In this document: in pieces, positions 28,601-40,900 of the stretch | Position numbering within the stretch: position 1 is the stretch's first letter | Layout: the number at the start of each line of letters is the position of its first letter | Source: Prunella strophiata | Taxonomy: Eukaryota; Chordata; Aves; Passeriformes; Prunellidae | Reading direction: 5' to 3' | Length of the DNA: 64,000 nt | Assembly: GCA_036583965.1 (NCBI GenBank) | Contig: JAZBQD010000030.1 | Span: forward strand, 109,690,162-109,754,161 | The notes under the pieces: generated by a model | What the model was told of the DNA's origin: nothing | Seen by the model: only the letters and a program-made list of their open reading frames with translations | Databases searched by the model: none | Program-made: the position numbers and the translations under genes

Positions 28601-31600
28601 TTGGAGAGCAGCATCATTGCTGTTGGTGACAATGACAAGTGCTGCCAAGGCCAAGAACACACATCTAGCATCTGTCCACGTTAGTCTGAGAACCATTCCT
28701 CTTCAGAGTCAATGCTGAACTCCATGGCAGTCAGCTTGCAAGTCCATACTGGAAAACTATTTACTCCAAACAAATAAGCAATAAATGAAAATTCTGAAAG
28801 ATGGAGAGGAAAAACACTCCCATAGCTGTAAGTTTATTAAACCTAGCATGGTTGAGAAGCAAAAGACGAAAAACATGATATATTTTTGTTTATTATTGCT
28901 CTTAAAGGGCTTGGTAGTCAAATATACAAGCTATGCTCTATTAAACCAGAAGAAAATAAGATATAAAATCTATGCTCACTTTTCCAATCCAATCCACCTG
29001 CTAATCTTCATTAGTGACATTAACTTCAGCTATTTCCAGTCATTTTAATTTATACATACTCTGTGTACGTGTGCGCGCGCGAGTATAAAAACCCCTATTT
29101 GAGAGATAAAATTCAAAATGAAGAGATTCGTGTTGGTTTTGTACTGTTTTGTGCACTGCTGTAGGGTTCAGTTTTTCAAGTGGTTACTGATATGTCTGTT
29201 TAGAAGAGCAAAATTTAAGTATCTGATGATGTATTTATTATATTTTCAAAAAGAAAGCATGACCAATAAGTTATGATAAGAAAATAAGAAATGTTGATTA
29301 TTCTCCCCTCGATGTACATGCACTAATCCCATGATCCTGAATAGGGAGTTACATGCACTAAGAGGAGAAAAGGATCCTGTAAAGAGAAAGGCTATTAATT
29401 CCTTTCTCCTCTAAGCAGCTCCCCTCTTCTCAGCATTAAGAAGGGATTTATTTTGTGAAATTCTTGTCATGCCCATTAATATACTGCTCAAAATGTAAGT
29501 ATAAAACATAGTCAGTGGTCAGCCTGCTTAGCAAGCCTCTTCTGCTAAGCCAGTACAATTTATATATACTCAGTATCATCTTCAGGAAGCAAGTATACAG
29601 CATTTGTAACATCCTTCTAGGAAGCAAGAACTATACCCATTACTGAATCACTTAAGGAAAAAAAAAAAAAAAAAAAGAAAGAACCCCCCACTGTTCTCAG
29701 TCCTCTGGTTAAAAACAGGGAAAAGCCAGAGTTAACTTTATCAGCATTTGGATGTCTGACTGTATTTGAAGACAAAGTACAAAAACATCCAGCAAGGACA
29801 ACAGAGTTATGGCTAGGCTCTGCTCCCCTCAGTTCCCAAAGCATATTTCAAATCCCACTAACATTTGCAACAGATTTGCAGCCCCTCTCTTAGGGAAGGT
29901 TTATTGAGGGGACAAACATGACACACTAATGTTGGGGGTCTGGGTACAAGGATTCAGTGAGGTGGAGTCTAACAGGAGACAGACAGAACTCAGGTCAGCC
30001 TTCAAATGCTCTTGTTGAAAAGACCACAAATAAAAATCAAGTGCATGACAGAACAAGTGATTAATGACCCCAAGTAAAATATTTTTCTAAGTTACAAAAT
30101 TGCTCTTCCAGTGTTTGAAAACAGAAAAACCTGTGGGAGAAGAGGTTACATTCCAACAGTTAAGAGCAAATTCGGAAAGAAGGTAAATTATTACTCTCTT
30201 ATCTTGGTTACTGGAGCAAAGATGAAAACAACAACCAGTGCTTTGATAAAATCTGCTCTTTACAAAAGTGAGATAAATATTCTAGTGGCAGCTGGGTTAA
30301 AGATACAGACCCTGAGGGTTAGCTTCTGCCCTCAGCCGTAGATCTGCAACTCATTTCACCCGCTTCTGCGAGCGGCCAAATGCAGATTGTGACCTTCAGA
30401 CTTGAACATACAGGTATAGTCACCATCTGTTTGCAAATAATTCTCCAGCTATGCATACAGCAGCAACCTACAGAAACCTCTGAATGTGCGTTTGTAAAAA
30501 AAGGAAAGGAAAGGAGAAAAAGGAGACAGGTACAGACATGATTCTGAGCTCTAATTTTCAGTGAAAAAGACCAGAATGTCAACAAGCAAAACTAAAGATA
30601 CTTAAAATCCCTGAAGAGACCTTATACTCCTTCTAATGCTTTAACAGCACAGCTCACCTTGCAAAAAACTTCACATGGATATCTAAAGCATGATCAAGTC
30701 AAAAGAGCAGCACACCCTATCCTGACACACACAGGGTAAAGTCCTGGCCCCATCTGAATCCATGCTGAAACTCTATTAAAAGTTCAAGAGATACCAGCAT
30801 TCAAAATCTGACTGCTACAGACCTCTCCTTTTCACATTTTTACAAAAGAAGACATTTTGAAAACTATTGTGCTGATTTCTAGTGCTGCCTCTCAGTTTAC
30901 TGAGAGAGGTTGGCTGAACTGGACTTTGGTAATGAGAGATGCAAACAGAAATAAAAGGAGAATTGAAAAAATTCCTTCTTTGCACAACTCTAAATCCCAC
31001 GGTTAACCACTAATTCAAAAAAAAAAAGAAAATAAACAAGCCCAAACAGATTCAAAATTATGGACCATGTTTGATGTGAAACAGGGCAAACAGCACTCAA
31101 GACTGAAATAATATTTTGAAATTAAACAGCCTTGAGCAGTTAGCAGGAGATAGGATGAGAATGTTATCCTATTGGATCTGTTCTATGGGATGTGCTGATG
31201 GATAACACGCTGCTTCCAAACTCCACAATCTGTTCTCCTGCATTACAGAAGTCTTAAGATGTTGATTGAAAATAAAAAGTGTCAGTGTAACATACAAACA
31301 GGTTTTCATCTGTAGCCATGACAACAGCCCAAAAGACTCTAGCCCAATGAACACCTGTCAATTCATTTAAGGAGGGTGTTTTTTCCTGGCTCATTAGTAA
31401 GAGAAGTTGGAAATCAATAAACGTTATGTTGGCTTTAGCAAGAGGAAACATTCAATGGCTCCTGTTGTAAAAGTGAGTGTAGTGCTCTTGACAGAAACCA
31501 GTTTTCAGTCATCTGAAGATACACGTGGCCATGGCCAATGCCCTCTTTTCTCCCCCACCCCAAGTCCCCCAACAAAGCAAGAAAAATTAGTTTCTTCTTC

Positions 31601-31839
31601 CACCCCACCCCAGATTTTCTCCCACAGCTTGACTACAGTAATCCTTGAACAGGCAGAAGGTTGGTGCATTCTCTTCAGCCGATGCCTCCAACTCCTTCAT
31701 TCTTGGCTCAAGTTTTATTCATTAATATTAGTCATCAGTTATTAAGAAAAAGATAGTTTCTAAGTGTTTGTTGTTGTTTTTTAACTGAAGTTAATCGGAT
31801 ACCATAGTCTGGTTATATGTGCTGAACTGCAGCCGTCAG
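25640..31839 (-). other. AGPAT3: Probable AGPAT3 3' UTR (extent inferred)
   Basis: This follows the AGPAT3 stop codon on the minus strand. No CR1 or LTR insertion is recognised from about 24 to 33.7 kb, unlike the flanks, which fits transcribed and constrained sequence. Several minus-strand AATAAA sites occur, for example complement 25657-25662. The most distal plausible one would give a 3' UTR of about 6.2 kb. Shorter isoforms ending at closer AATAAA sites (near 31.7, 29.9, 29.4 or 28.8 kb) are equally possible from sequence alone. The 156-codon plus-strand frame at 27120-27590 shows no recognisable domain. Confidence 0.35.
25657..25662 (-). terminator. AGPAT3: Candidate distal polyadenylation signal AATAAA
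   Basis: TTTATT on the plus strand is AATAAA on the AGPAT3 sense strand, within TGTAAAATAAAATAGC. It is one of several such hexamers between the stop codon and 25 kb. It was chosen only because it lies at the edge of the repeat-poor block. Confidence 0.3.
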
Positions 31840-31928
31840 TTATTCCTTTTTCTTGAATTCCTGGTTGCCATAGCTGGAGCCTTTTTCTATTTCAGTTACT
31901 CCTATCAGTCTACGAACTCCAAAGGAAG
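31840..31928 (-). CDS. AGPAT3: AGPAT3 coding exon 8 (last)
   Basis: The acceptor is TTTTAAAG|CTTCC. In the ancestral frame the exon completes Ala and encodes SFGVRRLIGVTEIEKG, then SSYGNQEFKKKE, then TAA (complement 31840-31842), identical in character to the vertebrate AGPAT3 C-terminus. KKKE at the end fits the dilysine KKXX ER-retrieval signal. The excellent conservation argues that the gene was functional through exon 8 until very recently, despite the exon 7 frameshift. Confidence 0.93.
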
Positions 31929-34900
31929 CTTTAAAATATAACAGAGAAATGAGAGGCACATTAAAGCCAGTCCAAGCATCTAGGAAGTTACATGCAAGCA
32001 CACGAGCAGAACCCAATCCCCAAGTCAGCAGTCACCAACAGTGCGTTGTACGAGGCTGCATGGGGATCACAGGTCATATGACACTCAAAGAGAGGCACAA
32101 TCCAGATTTGTAAATAAAATTATTGCTTCTCTTGGTTAACAGGACATGTAGCATGAACACTGAAGCATATCCCCTCCCTCTACTTCCCCTTCTTTTGTTG
32201 TTAGGGTTTTATTGTTGCAGGGTCGGGGTGGGGGGGGGGGGGGAAATTTGGTGGTATTTATGTATTTTTTGTTTGTGGTGGTGGTGGTTTTCTTTGTTTT
32301 GTTGTTGTTTTTTTTTTTTTAATTATCAGACAAGTTGTCCAGTGAAACTATTTTTTCCTTCAGGCACCATAATAATGGGCTACAAGACTCACCTGCTACT
32401 ACTACAGTTTTTGCTTAAGATATGAAGGCAAATTTGCCCAGATTAAAGCTTTTCAAACAATAAAAATGCTGTACAACAGAAAGACTAATGAGTGAGCTCC
32501 AAATATTTTCCTGCAACCCCCATTCTCGCTAATTAATACACAGAACTTATTGGAGGATAAAGGATCCTGTTCTGTGGCACACTGAGCTTAGCATCTTCTC
32601 TGCTTTTATTACCTGCTCCTACAAGTCCCAGAATGCAAGGATAAGGAGAGGTGATCCACTTGCAAAAACTCCAAAGCCAAATGTGAAGAGAGGAGAGAGG
32701 AGAACTGTGGCCCAAAAAAGAAAGTTTAGGAGAGTCCATGGTCTCCTAGGAGGTTTAAACTGCTTGCCAGGAAATACACCTTCCTGATTATACATCTCTT
32801 GCAAAGCATCCTGGGGGAAAGAGAAAAGAAAAAGAAAATGGGTTCATAATGTTTGCACCAAGCAACCCAAGATTAGTCAGCTCCAGGACAACATCAAGGA
32901 CAGTATGTGTGGTACAAACTCATCAAGAGTGCACAGCATCCAATTCCATCTGCTGTCATTTATTTGGGCATTTCTGTTGACCATCCAAGTGACCTTTAAG
33001 TCTTTTGATGGCAATTTTGGCACCATAAAAACTGAAACCTTATCATCCTCTCCACTACCAAATACCTCCATCTTGCCTGTTAATTGCTTGGGAATTTAGG
33101 GCAGCTTCAGGCCAGAGACCAGCTCAGACACTACCAACCCTCCTAGCCAGGTGTTTTTCCTTCCTGTTTTTACTTGCAGAAAGGTCAGCATGATTCAGCA
33201 AAGCATAGCAGAAAAATTCTGTATGGAGAGCCAGGAGGGGAGGGCAAGGAATGAGTTGAGAGCAGAGACAGCACCACACCAGCCCTAACCCCAGCCCTGC
33301 AACAGAACCACTGCATCCCAAGCTGAGCCTGCAGAGGTGCAATCCTGGAACACATCACTCAAAGGAACAAGGTGCCCACCACCTTCCTTCCCTCAATCTG
33401 TAAGATTGTTCTTTAAGGTTTCCAAGCCATTACTAAGGATGGCTCAAGTCCAGCTATTTCTTGTTTTTATTTCTTGGTTTTTTAATTTCCCTTACAAAGG
33501 ACTGCAGAAGTGCAAGGCATTCCTTGCCAAAACCAGCCTTTGGAGGACACATCCTCTGTGCAGGAAGAGGATTCCAGTTACAAAGTCATTGCAACAAATG
33601 GAATGAGAGGATTCCAGTTACAAAGTACTTGCTAACACTAAGATCAATATGTCTAATATCCATGTCCATAAGCAATAACTCCCTGTCAACATCTCACAAC
33701 AAAGCTGAACAGAGGTACAGCCAACATCAGGAGGGATGAGAGGAAATGTGTCACATTGCACCAGAGGAGGGTTAGATTGGACATTAGGAAAAAAAACTTT
33801 AAAACTTTCATGGAATGGATTGTAAAGCAGTAAGACTGTCCAGGGAGCTGATGGAGTCATTATCCCTGGAAGTGTTCAAAAAACCTATGGATCTGGCACT
33901 TGAGGCAATGGTTTAGTGGTGAACATGGTGGTGGTGCTGGGCTGACAGTTGGACTCTGTTCTTAGAAGCCCTTCTCAACCTCAAAGAGTCTTTGGTTATA
34001 TAGACCTGCTAAGGGGAGGTGGGGGGAAAAGATGATGAGCTACTGCTCTTTGTAAGATAACCTCTCTCCTTCACTGAATCAGAGTTCAGATATTCAAACA
34101 AATTAGGCTGAAATAAATATAATGAAACTCAGAACAATTTGCTGCCTACCTAGAGACTGAGCATAAGCCTGGCAATGCTGCAGCACAGGTCATCATAGCT
34201 GGGGAAAGCCCAGGATACTTTAACTTTCTGTGCTCTGCTGTCTTCCCACAAAGATCAGCTACACAGAAATCAAGATACACTTTTCAAGTTCAATAATCCA
34301 CCACTTAGGGCTGGACAACAATTACAGCTCTCTCCTACTCCCCACAGAAGTGTTAAATCGAGAAAAATGGATTTTTCTAACCATCTAAGGTTAGAAAAAG
34401 AAATGACACAAGGAAAAGCTCTGAGCCATCTGAAGGCATGCTGGGCATGTGTTTTATCAGTCCCTGGCAGCAGATCCCAGGGACTATCTGTCCCATGTCA
34501 CACACCACTGCAGAAGTATTACCAGGAGGCAGAAGGAAAGTGACAGTGGAAGAAAAATGAAAGCAAAGAACAATTGCAGCTGAAAGCTGGGACTGGCTGT
34601 CGCTGACAGACAGTTATCACTCTTCTCAAGTGCCTAAAAACACCCACAGGGAAAATGGAGCTTTTAGAAATGCATGACAGAGATCCAAGTGCTGAAAAAT
34701 GTAAAAAGACAGTGGATTGCTATTAGTCTTCCACAGCTCAAGCATATCTCTGAATTCTATTGTGCTTCCTGGCAATTTGAGACCTCACTCCCTCAGCCCT
34801 CTGCTGCCAAGGGGCTCCTTGGTCCTGCTCCTTCCAGCACTTTGAGGGAAGGCTGCCTAGTTACACATAATATCCTCTCCATCCAGTGCAAGAGTGTGTA

Positions 34901-37900
34901 TTACTCACTGCCTTAATACACTCCCCTGTGCAAGACCCAAAAGACAGAAAAGAAATCAAAGCTATTTACCTTTTCCTGGTAAAGCTTATGAAGCCAGTTT
35001 GCAGCTTCCTTTTCATCTTGAGGGATATCTTCCAGAGGAAATCTCCTAGTTTAGTAGAGAGATTAAAAAACTGGAAAGAAGAAAAACAAAACAAAAAAAA
35101 ATTAAGAGAAAATCCAGGTATTTGGTTTTATGCCTCTCCTAGGGAAAATCTTCCATTCATTAAAAGGCAGAAATCACAGGCAATACTGTCACTGATGGCA
35201 GAGGTCTAAACACAGAGAACTGGGACTTAAAATCTGAGGTTTTAGGTTGGGAATTGGGTGCTATTTAAGACAGAAGAAACTGCACAAGCTCCTGTCAGTT
35301 TCAGAGCACAGCAGTAAAATAAGCATTTCCCATTCAAACACTGTTCCTCCTTCACCAGGTACCACCACTGGCTGATTCCCAGTGAGCTCAGACTGAGGCA
35401 CTCAGAGCTGGGCAAAGACAAGCAAGTGGAAAACCCAAGGATAATTGCTGGTTACATTTTGGTAGTGAAAACCAAATTTTGGAAGTAATGGGAGAGGCAA
35501 CGGAATATTCACTTTATACCATCTCTAAGGAAAAACATTTGCAGTGACTGCACTTGTCCCTCTTTGCCTCTGCAGCCCCACAGACCAAGGCACACAGTTC
35601 TGGGGGTGTGTGACAGCTTTGGCTACTGCCAGCCCTGACCTGACCTCACTGAGAACAGGTGCCTTGTCAGAGCCTCTCTGTAGTGGTGAAGAGCCAACCA
35701 TTCCCCTGCATTCTTTTATTTTCTGAGACCAAGCCAAGCCTCTCTATGATTCTGGGAATTTGTTCTAACACATTTCTAATGATTTCTGCATCCCCATAAG
35801 CCAACTGAACACCAGATCTGGCAGATTTACTTACATGAGCCCTAACAAGAGAAACTGCTCAATTCATATAAATAACGCTCAATAAAAGCTCAGTGAAAAG
35901 TCATTTGCTGAAAGCTTTCTGGTGAAGTTGCTGTGGTGTTGCTGTCACCACTAGAGGGGACTCACAGCAATCACATTTGGTGATTTCCTGATTATTTCCT
36001 CTGGAGGCAGTCAGAATAAAGACTGGATCCACTGCAGAGCTAAGCTGCTTACCTCTGCACAGGTAACTACGTCTGCACATACCAAGAACAAGAGCTTATG
36101 TGCTTCCCTTCTCTGAGCTACAATAAGTGTCTTGGCACAATAAGGACATGTTCCATTTTCAGCAAAACATCTGTAAAAATAGTCTCCTTACTCTCATAGC
36201 TTCTTCCTCAAAACAGAGGAAAAGTGTAGAAAAGCACCTTGAGAATATTCATTCCATCCACAAATATTTTAAATCAAAATTATCTAAGCACAGTGATTTG
36301 TAGGGTACAATTAGTAATTTTACCTGGACAACATCATACTCAACAGAATTCTACAAACCTGAATCTCTTCTAACTCTATTGAAAACTACATTTCTCTACT
36401 TGTTCCCATTACCCCTCCAAGAAATGAAATAAAATTGCACCTCCATTAGCAAAAAAGGATATTTAACTGAAGGCTGCCACTTCAGTGTATAATTAATAAT
36501 TATACAGATGTGCATCCATGCATGTGCACCTCAGATCCAGCTAGATATCCTGCAGGCACCTGCCATCAGTGTGGAATTACAGGGAGAACTGCCTGACCAG
36601 CTGTTTTGCTGGCTGGCAAATTGTCTGCTCACTTTCCTCATCAGGAATATGCTTGGCAAGTGTAAATAGTGAAAATGAAACCCCTTGCAAATGAGCAACT
36701 CCACCTCTCCATGGACAGCTCCACAGTCATCTTTTCAGCTGAGACACTAAAGTGTTATGGATGTTGCAGCAACACACAGACCCAAGGCCAGAGGGGAAAG
36801 GTGTGGGGGGGAAGGAGAAAGGATTTCTTTTTTAAACTTTTAAAAACCAAGCATCAACCTCATCACCAGAATACAGCAATGTTTTCCAAAGAGTGGGTGA
36901 ATCCCCCAGAGAAGCAGAAGCAACTGCCTAAAGAACTGTGGAAAGAATAACCAGGTCATGTCTCAGGTACAAACATAAAAGGGAAAAAGAAGAAATTCAA
37001 CAGGATTGGTAGTTTTTATGATCACAAGGAAGCCTTTGAAGCAGAAGGCAGCAAGGAGAAAGCAAGAAAGAGAAGGGGAGGGTGTGCATGCAAATGTGTA
37101 TGTGCTGCATGGGGTTAGCTGTTAGCAGCTACTCTTTGAGGCAGGGGAACAGTGAGGAATGTGAGCAATGTCCCACCTCATTCACAGGATGTCTGAATTT
37201 CAGCACTTTTAAATTTTTAAGTCTGAGGATCAAACCATGTGAGTGAGGGAGAGAAACTGGCATGTAAAGGAGCTTTAGAATATTTACTACAAGGGACCAC
37301 TGAAGCTGAAGGACAAGGAGAAGGACTACAGGAAATTACCCTGTAAAATCTGAATACACTTAAATGTGCTAAACTATGCATCTTAGGGCTCACTTCCATC
37401 AGTATATGCTCACCTTACACACATATCTGCTTCATATTTCTTTCCATAAAGAATTCCTAATAAAGACGGGTTCTTGTTTCCTCTGAAATTTAGTGTTACA
37501 TCATAAACTGCTGAAACTGTTGGGGAAAAAAAGAGAAAACAGGGCTGTTACAGCAGCAATTCTAGCAAGCACCTTCTGGCATCCCTGCTTGAGACAGCAA
37601 CAGAGCCTTGTGCAAGTCTTGCATTAATGATCTGTCAGAGCCCTCCACTATTCTGTGTTTATACATCTCATTTATCTGCACCAGCCCCCTGACACTCCCA
37701 ACTCTGTGAAACACCAGATGACTTGATGAACTAAGCAACATAAAAAGGTTTTTAGTATTTTTAAGACTGGTATTTGACCAGTATTGACTGGTATCTGTGT
37801 GGCAATTCACAAATTACCAGCTGACACACAGGATCCTCATTACTGCCAGCTCACTAATTGTAATGAACAACAGAGAAGATTATGCTGGTGCTAAATAACA

Positions 37901-40900
37901 CAGTTACAAGTGCTGCAAAGCTTGGCAGTACCTGTTCCCCTGAGACACTGGACAGCAGTGGTGAAACCTTTGGTTCTGGGCAACAGGTGGTATTTCAGTT
38001 TAGGCAACCCCTTGGATTCAGCTACTTCCATACTGATGCGGTGCTTGGTCTCTGTGAAACGAGTTCCTTCACAGTACAGCAGAAACTGTGCAAGACAAAA
38101 GCAAAAACAACCCCAAGGATATCTTGAGACATCAAAAGGAATCCAGTAGTATACTGAAAATTTTTCCAAGATAAACATACATGTGCACACAGTTCAGTTG
38201 TCTCATCTCTTCAGCAAGTGTTAGGCAGAAGCACCAACTCCCAACTCATTTGCCATTACCTTTATATTTAACAACACTTGTACCAAATTTAAGGTGACAA
38301 AAAGACAACCCTAATTGTGGCATTTAGAATGCACAGAAATTAGGAAATTGATCCACTCAAGTCAATTTTAATCATGATTTCAATTACCAAGCAGGAAGTC
38401 TTGATTTAAATAATCAATTCTAACTACATTTTGCACTTATATTTTCTAGTTGTTTTCCCTAGAGACTCGTCCTTGGTTCTCAGTTATAGAATCATTAAAA
38501 TGTATAGATCTGAAGCTCAAGTTCAGTCTTGAGATTTTCTAATTGGTGGGGTTTATTCTGCAGTTTTCTTTTCTTCTCCACACCCACATCAGGAAGATAT
38601 ATCCAATATAATTTATATCCATATATTCAAGCAATTAAGTACCTTAAAATACATTCTCCAGATTCTTACTTTTTCTATCTTTGTAATGGTAGAAAATTAC
38701 AATGCATTCACAATGTTCTAGTCAAGGCTTAATGTTTCACTATTCATTTTAACAAGCTGTACTGGATAATACTGAAAACTCACTTAAAATGCATAAAAAG
38801 CCTCTTAATGTTTTATAAGCCAAATAATTGTACGTTACGTGTGCTGCTATAAAAGCAAAACTGAGAATTTATCAAAACCTTTGCATTCAAAGCACTAAGA
38901 AGGTTAATGGGTTGATTACACCACTGTGCTGCTGCACTGAAGTTTAACAGCATTGCACACAATGAAACAGAGATGTTTTACCCTTGATTTTAAATAATGT
39001 CAAAATAAAAAGGGAAAAATGTAACTGCAGAAGCAGATACAAGCTTGCCATATGTTCTCACAGAGACTTTTTGGGAAACCTGCAATTTCACAGATCAATG
39101 AACACACTAACAGGAACTTTCTATCAAAATCCATGGCCTGTGCAGTCAAATTCACTCACTTCTCCAAAAAAGATTTTTTGTTGATGTGTCTTTTCAGCCT
39201 ACCTCACAAAATGTTATATAGATGTAGCAATCAAATGTAAGCTTTTTTTTTTTTAAATAGGCAAAAATAAGTTTGGACAGAATCATTAGTATCACACAAG
39301 CCTGATTTATAAATGATTCTCAAGCTTCTGAACATGTTTCCCAAATGGTTTCCCTTACTAACAGGCAAACAGCAGTTTTCTACCAGCACATCCCAAAAGA
39401 CCTCCTGAAACAGAGCATGGCTTTTCCATGACAACTCTTGGAAGTGAGCACACCTCCTGACACACAAAGCCACAGGCATCAGTCTGTCACCATTTCACTT
39501 CCAGCAGCCAAGTACCAGAGGAGGGACTCAACACTTACCCACATATATTCAGGATAATCAGACAAACGTTTCAATCCCTCAATAACTGTATCTCTGTCCT
39601 CTTCCCATTTCCTTTTGCAGAAAACAATCTCAAGGAAGTACCACGTCCAGCCGATTAGGGGCACATATAGCAGCTCTCTCTTAGCAAGAACTTTGGAACT
39701 CTTGGAGAGAAAACAAAAATGACAATCCAAAAATGTGCAACGAGGTCAAACACATTAAAGCTAAGATGGTGGAGTTGCTATCTGGGAACTTAAATGCAAA
39801 GAAACTGTTTCTAGATGGGTTTTAAACAGACCTGTCACCCTGCAGAGGAAGGGAAAGCTCATGGCCCACGTACCCCCAGCACTCCAAAGCGCTCCGTCAT
39901 CGTCCAGCCGCACAGGAAGTCGATCTCAAAGTTGTGGTTCAGGATGATGATGACATGTTCCTTCCCAAAGGTTTTCACCGTGGCCTCGTCTGAGAACAGG
40001 GTGCACTCTGTGCCTGACCACCATTCCAGCAGCATCACCAACTCTAGCAAACATGATGAAGGTGGAGAGAGGAGTTAGGGGTACCCCTTACAGAAAGCAT
40101 TCAGAGTTTCATCCTCAGTTCCATTCACTGCCCAGCCTCTCCTGACTCCCAATGCTATCACCTTCCCAAACCCACCCAGCAGAGATTAAACAAAAGCTTG
40201 GAAGGGTACAGACCACACCACATTACCATCCCTAAGCAGTACTGAAGGCACCAGACACATGCATTATGGATAATTCAGCAAGTTTTTAATAGTGACAAGT
40301 TTGGGCATTGCGTTACAAATGCAAAATTTCATGACCACTGGAAAAAAAGCCCAAAGACTTTTATGCCTGAAAACAGACAGTGAAGCTGTTGATTGCTCCA
40401 CTAAATGAGCACAGTTCCTCCCAGGTGGAATACAAATTATACATAGATGCAGCCTAATGTTTTTACTCCACATGAAACAAGCCTTATGGAGGTAAACAGA
40501 CCAATAAAGGTCTTTTAAAGGGATGCAGTGACATAGATCTTCTGTGATAGATTTTAATATTACAACACAGGGCTCTAATAGTTCTGCATTATAATCATCA
40601 ACACAGAGTTAAAAACAGCAGAAAATTGAGCCAATTTATCAAAATACCTGGGTAAAGACAGGAATAGTAAATTTTGTATTTCTTTTACTGCCCTTTTCCT
40701 TCCATTTACTCCAACTTTAAAGTATCACAGCAACTCTGATTCCACCCTGAACATTTGTTACCCTTTCTTATTTTCCACCTCCCCTTTTTTCATCATAAAA
40801 TCCCCTTCCACTTAAATTCAGCATGCACTGACTGTAGTTGCTATGGTTAGCTTATTTCCCTCATTTCAGTACATCGAGGCAGATGGAAGGCATTGCTTGC

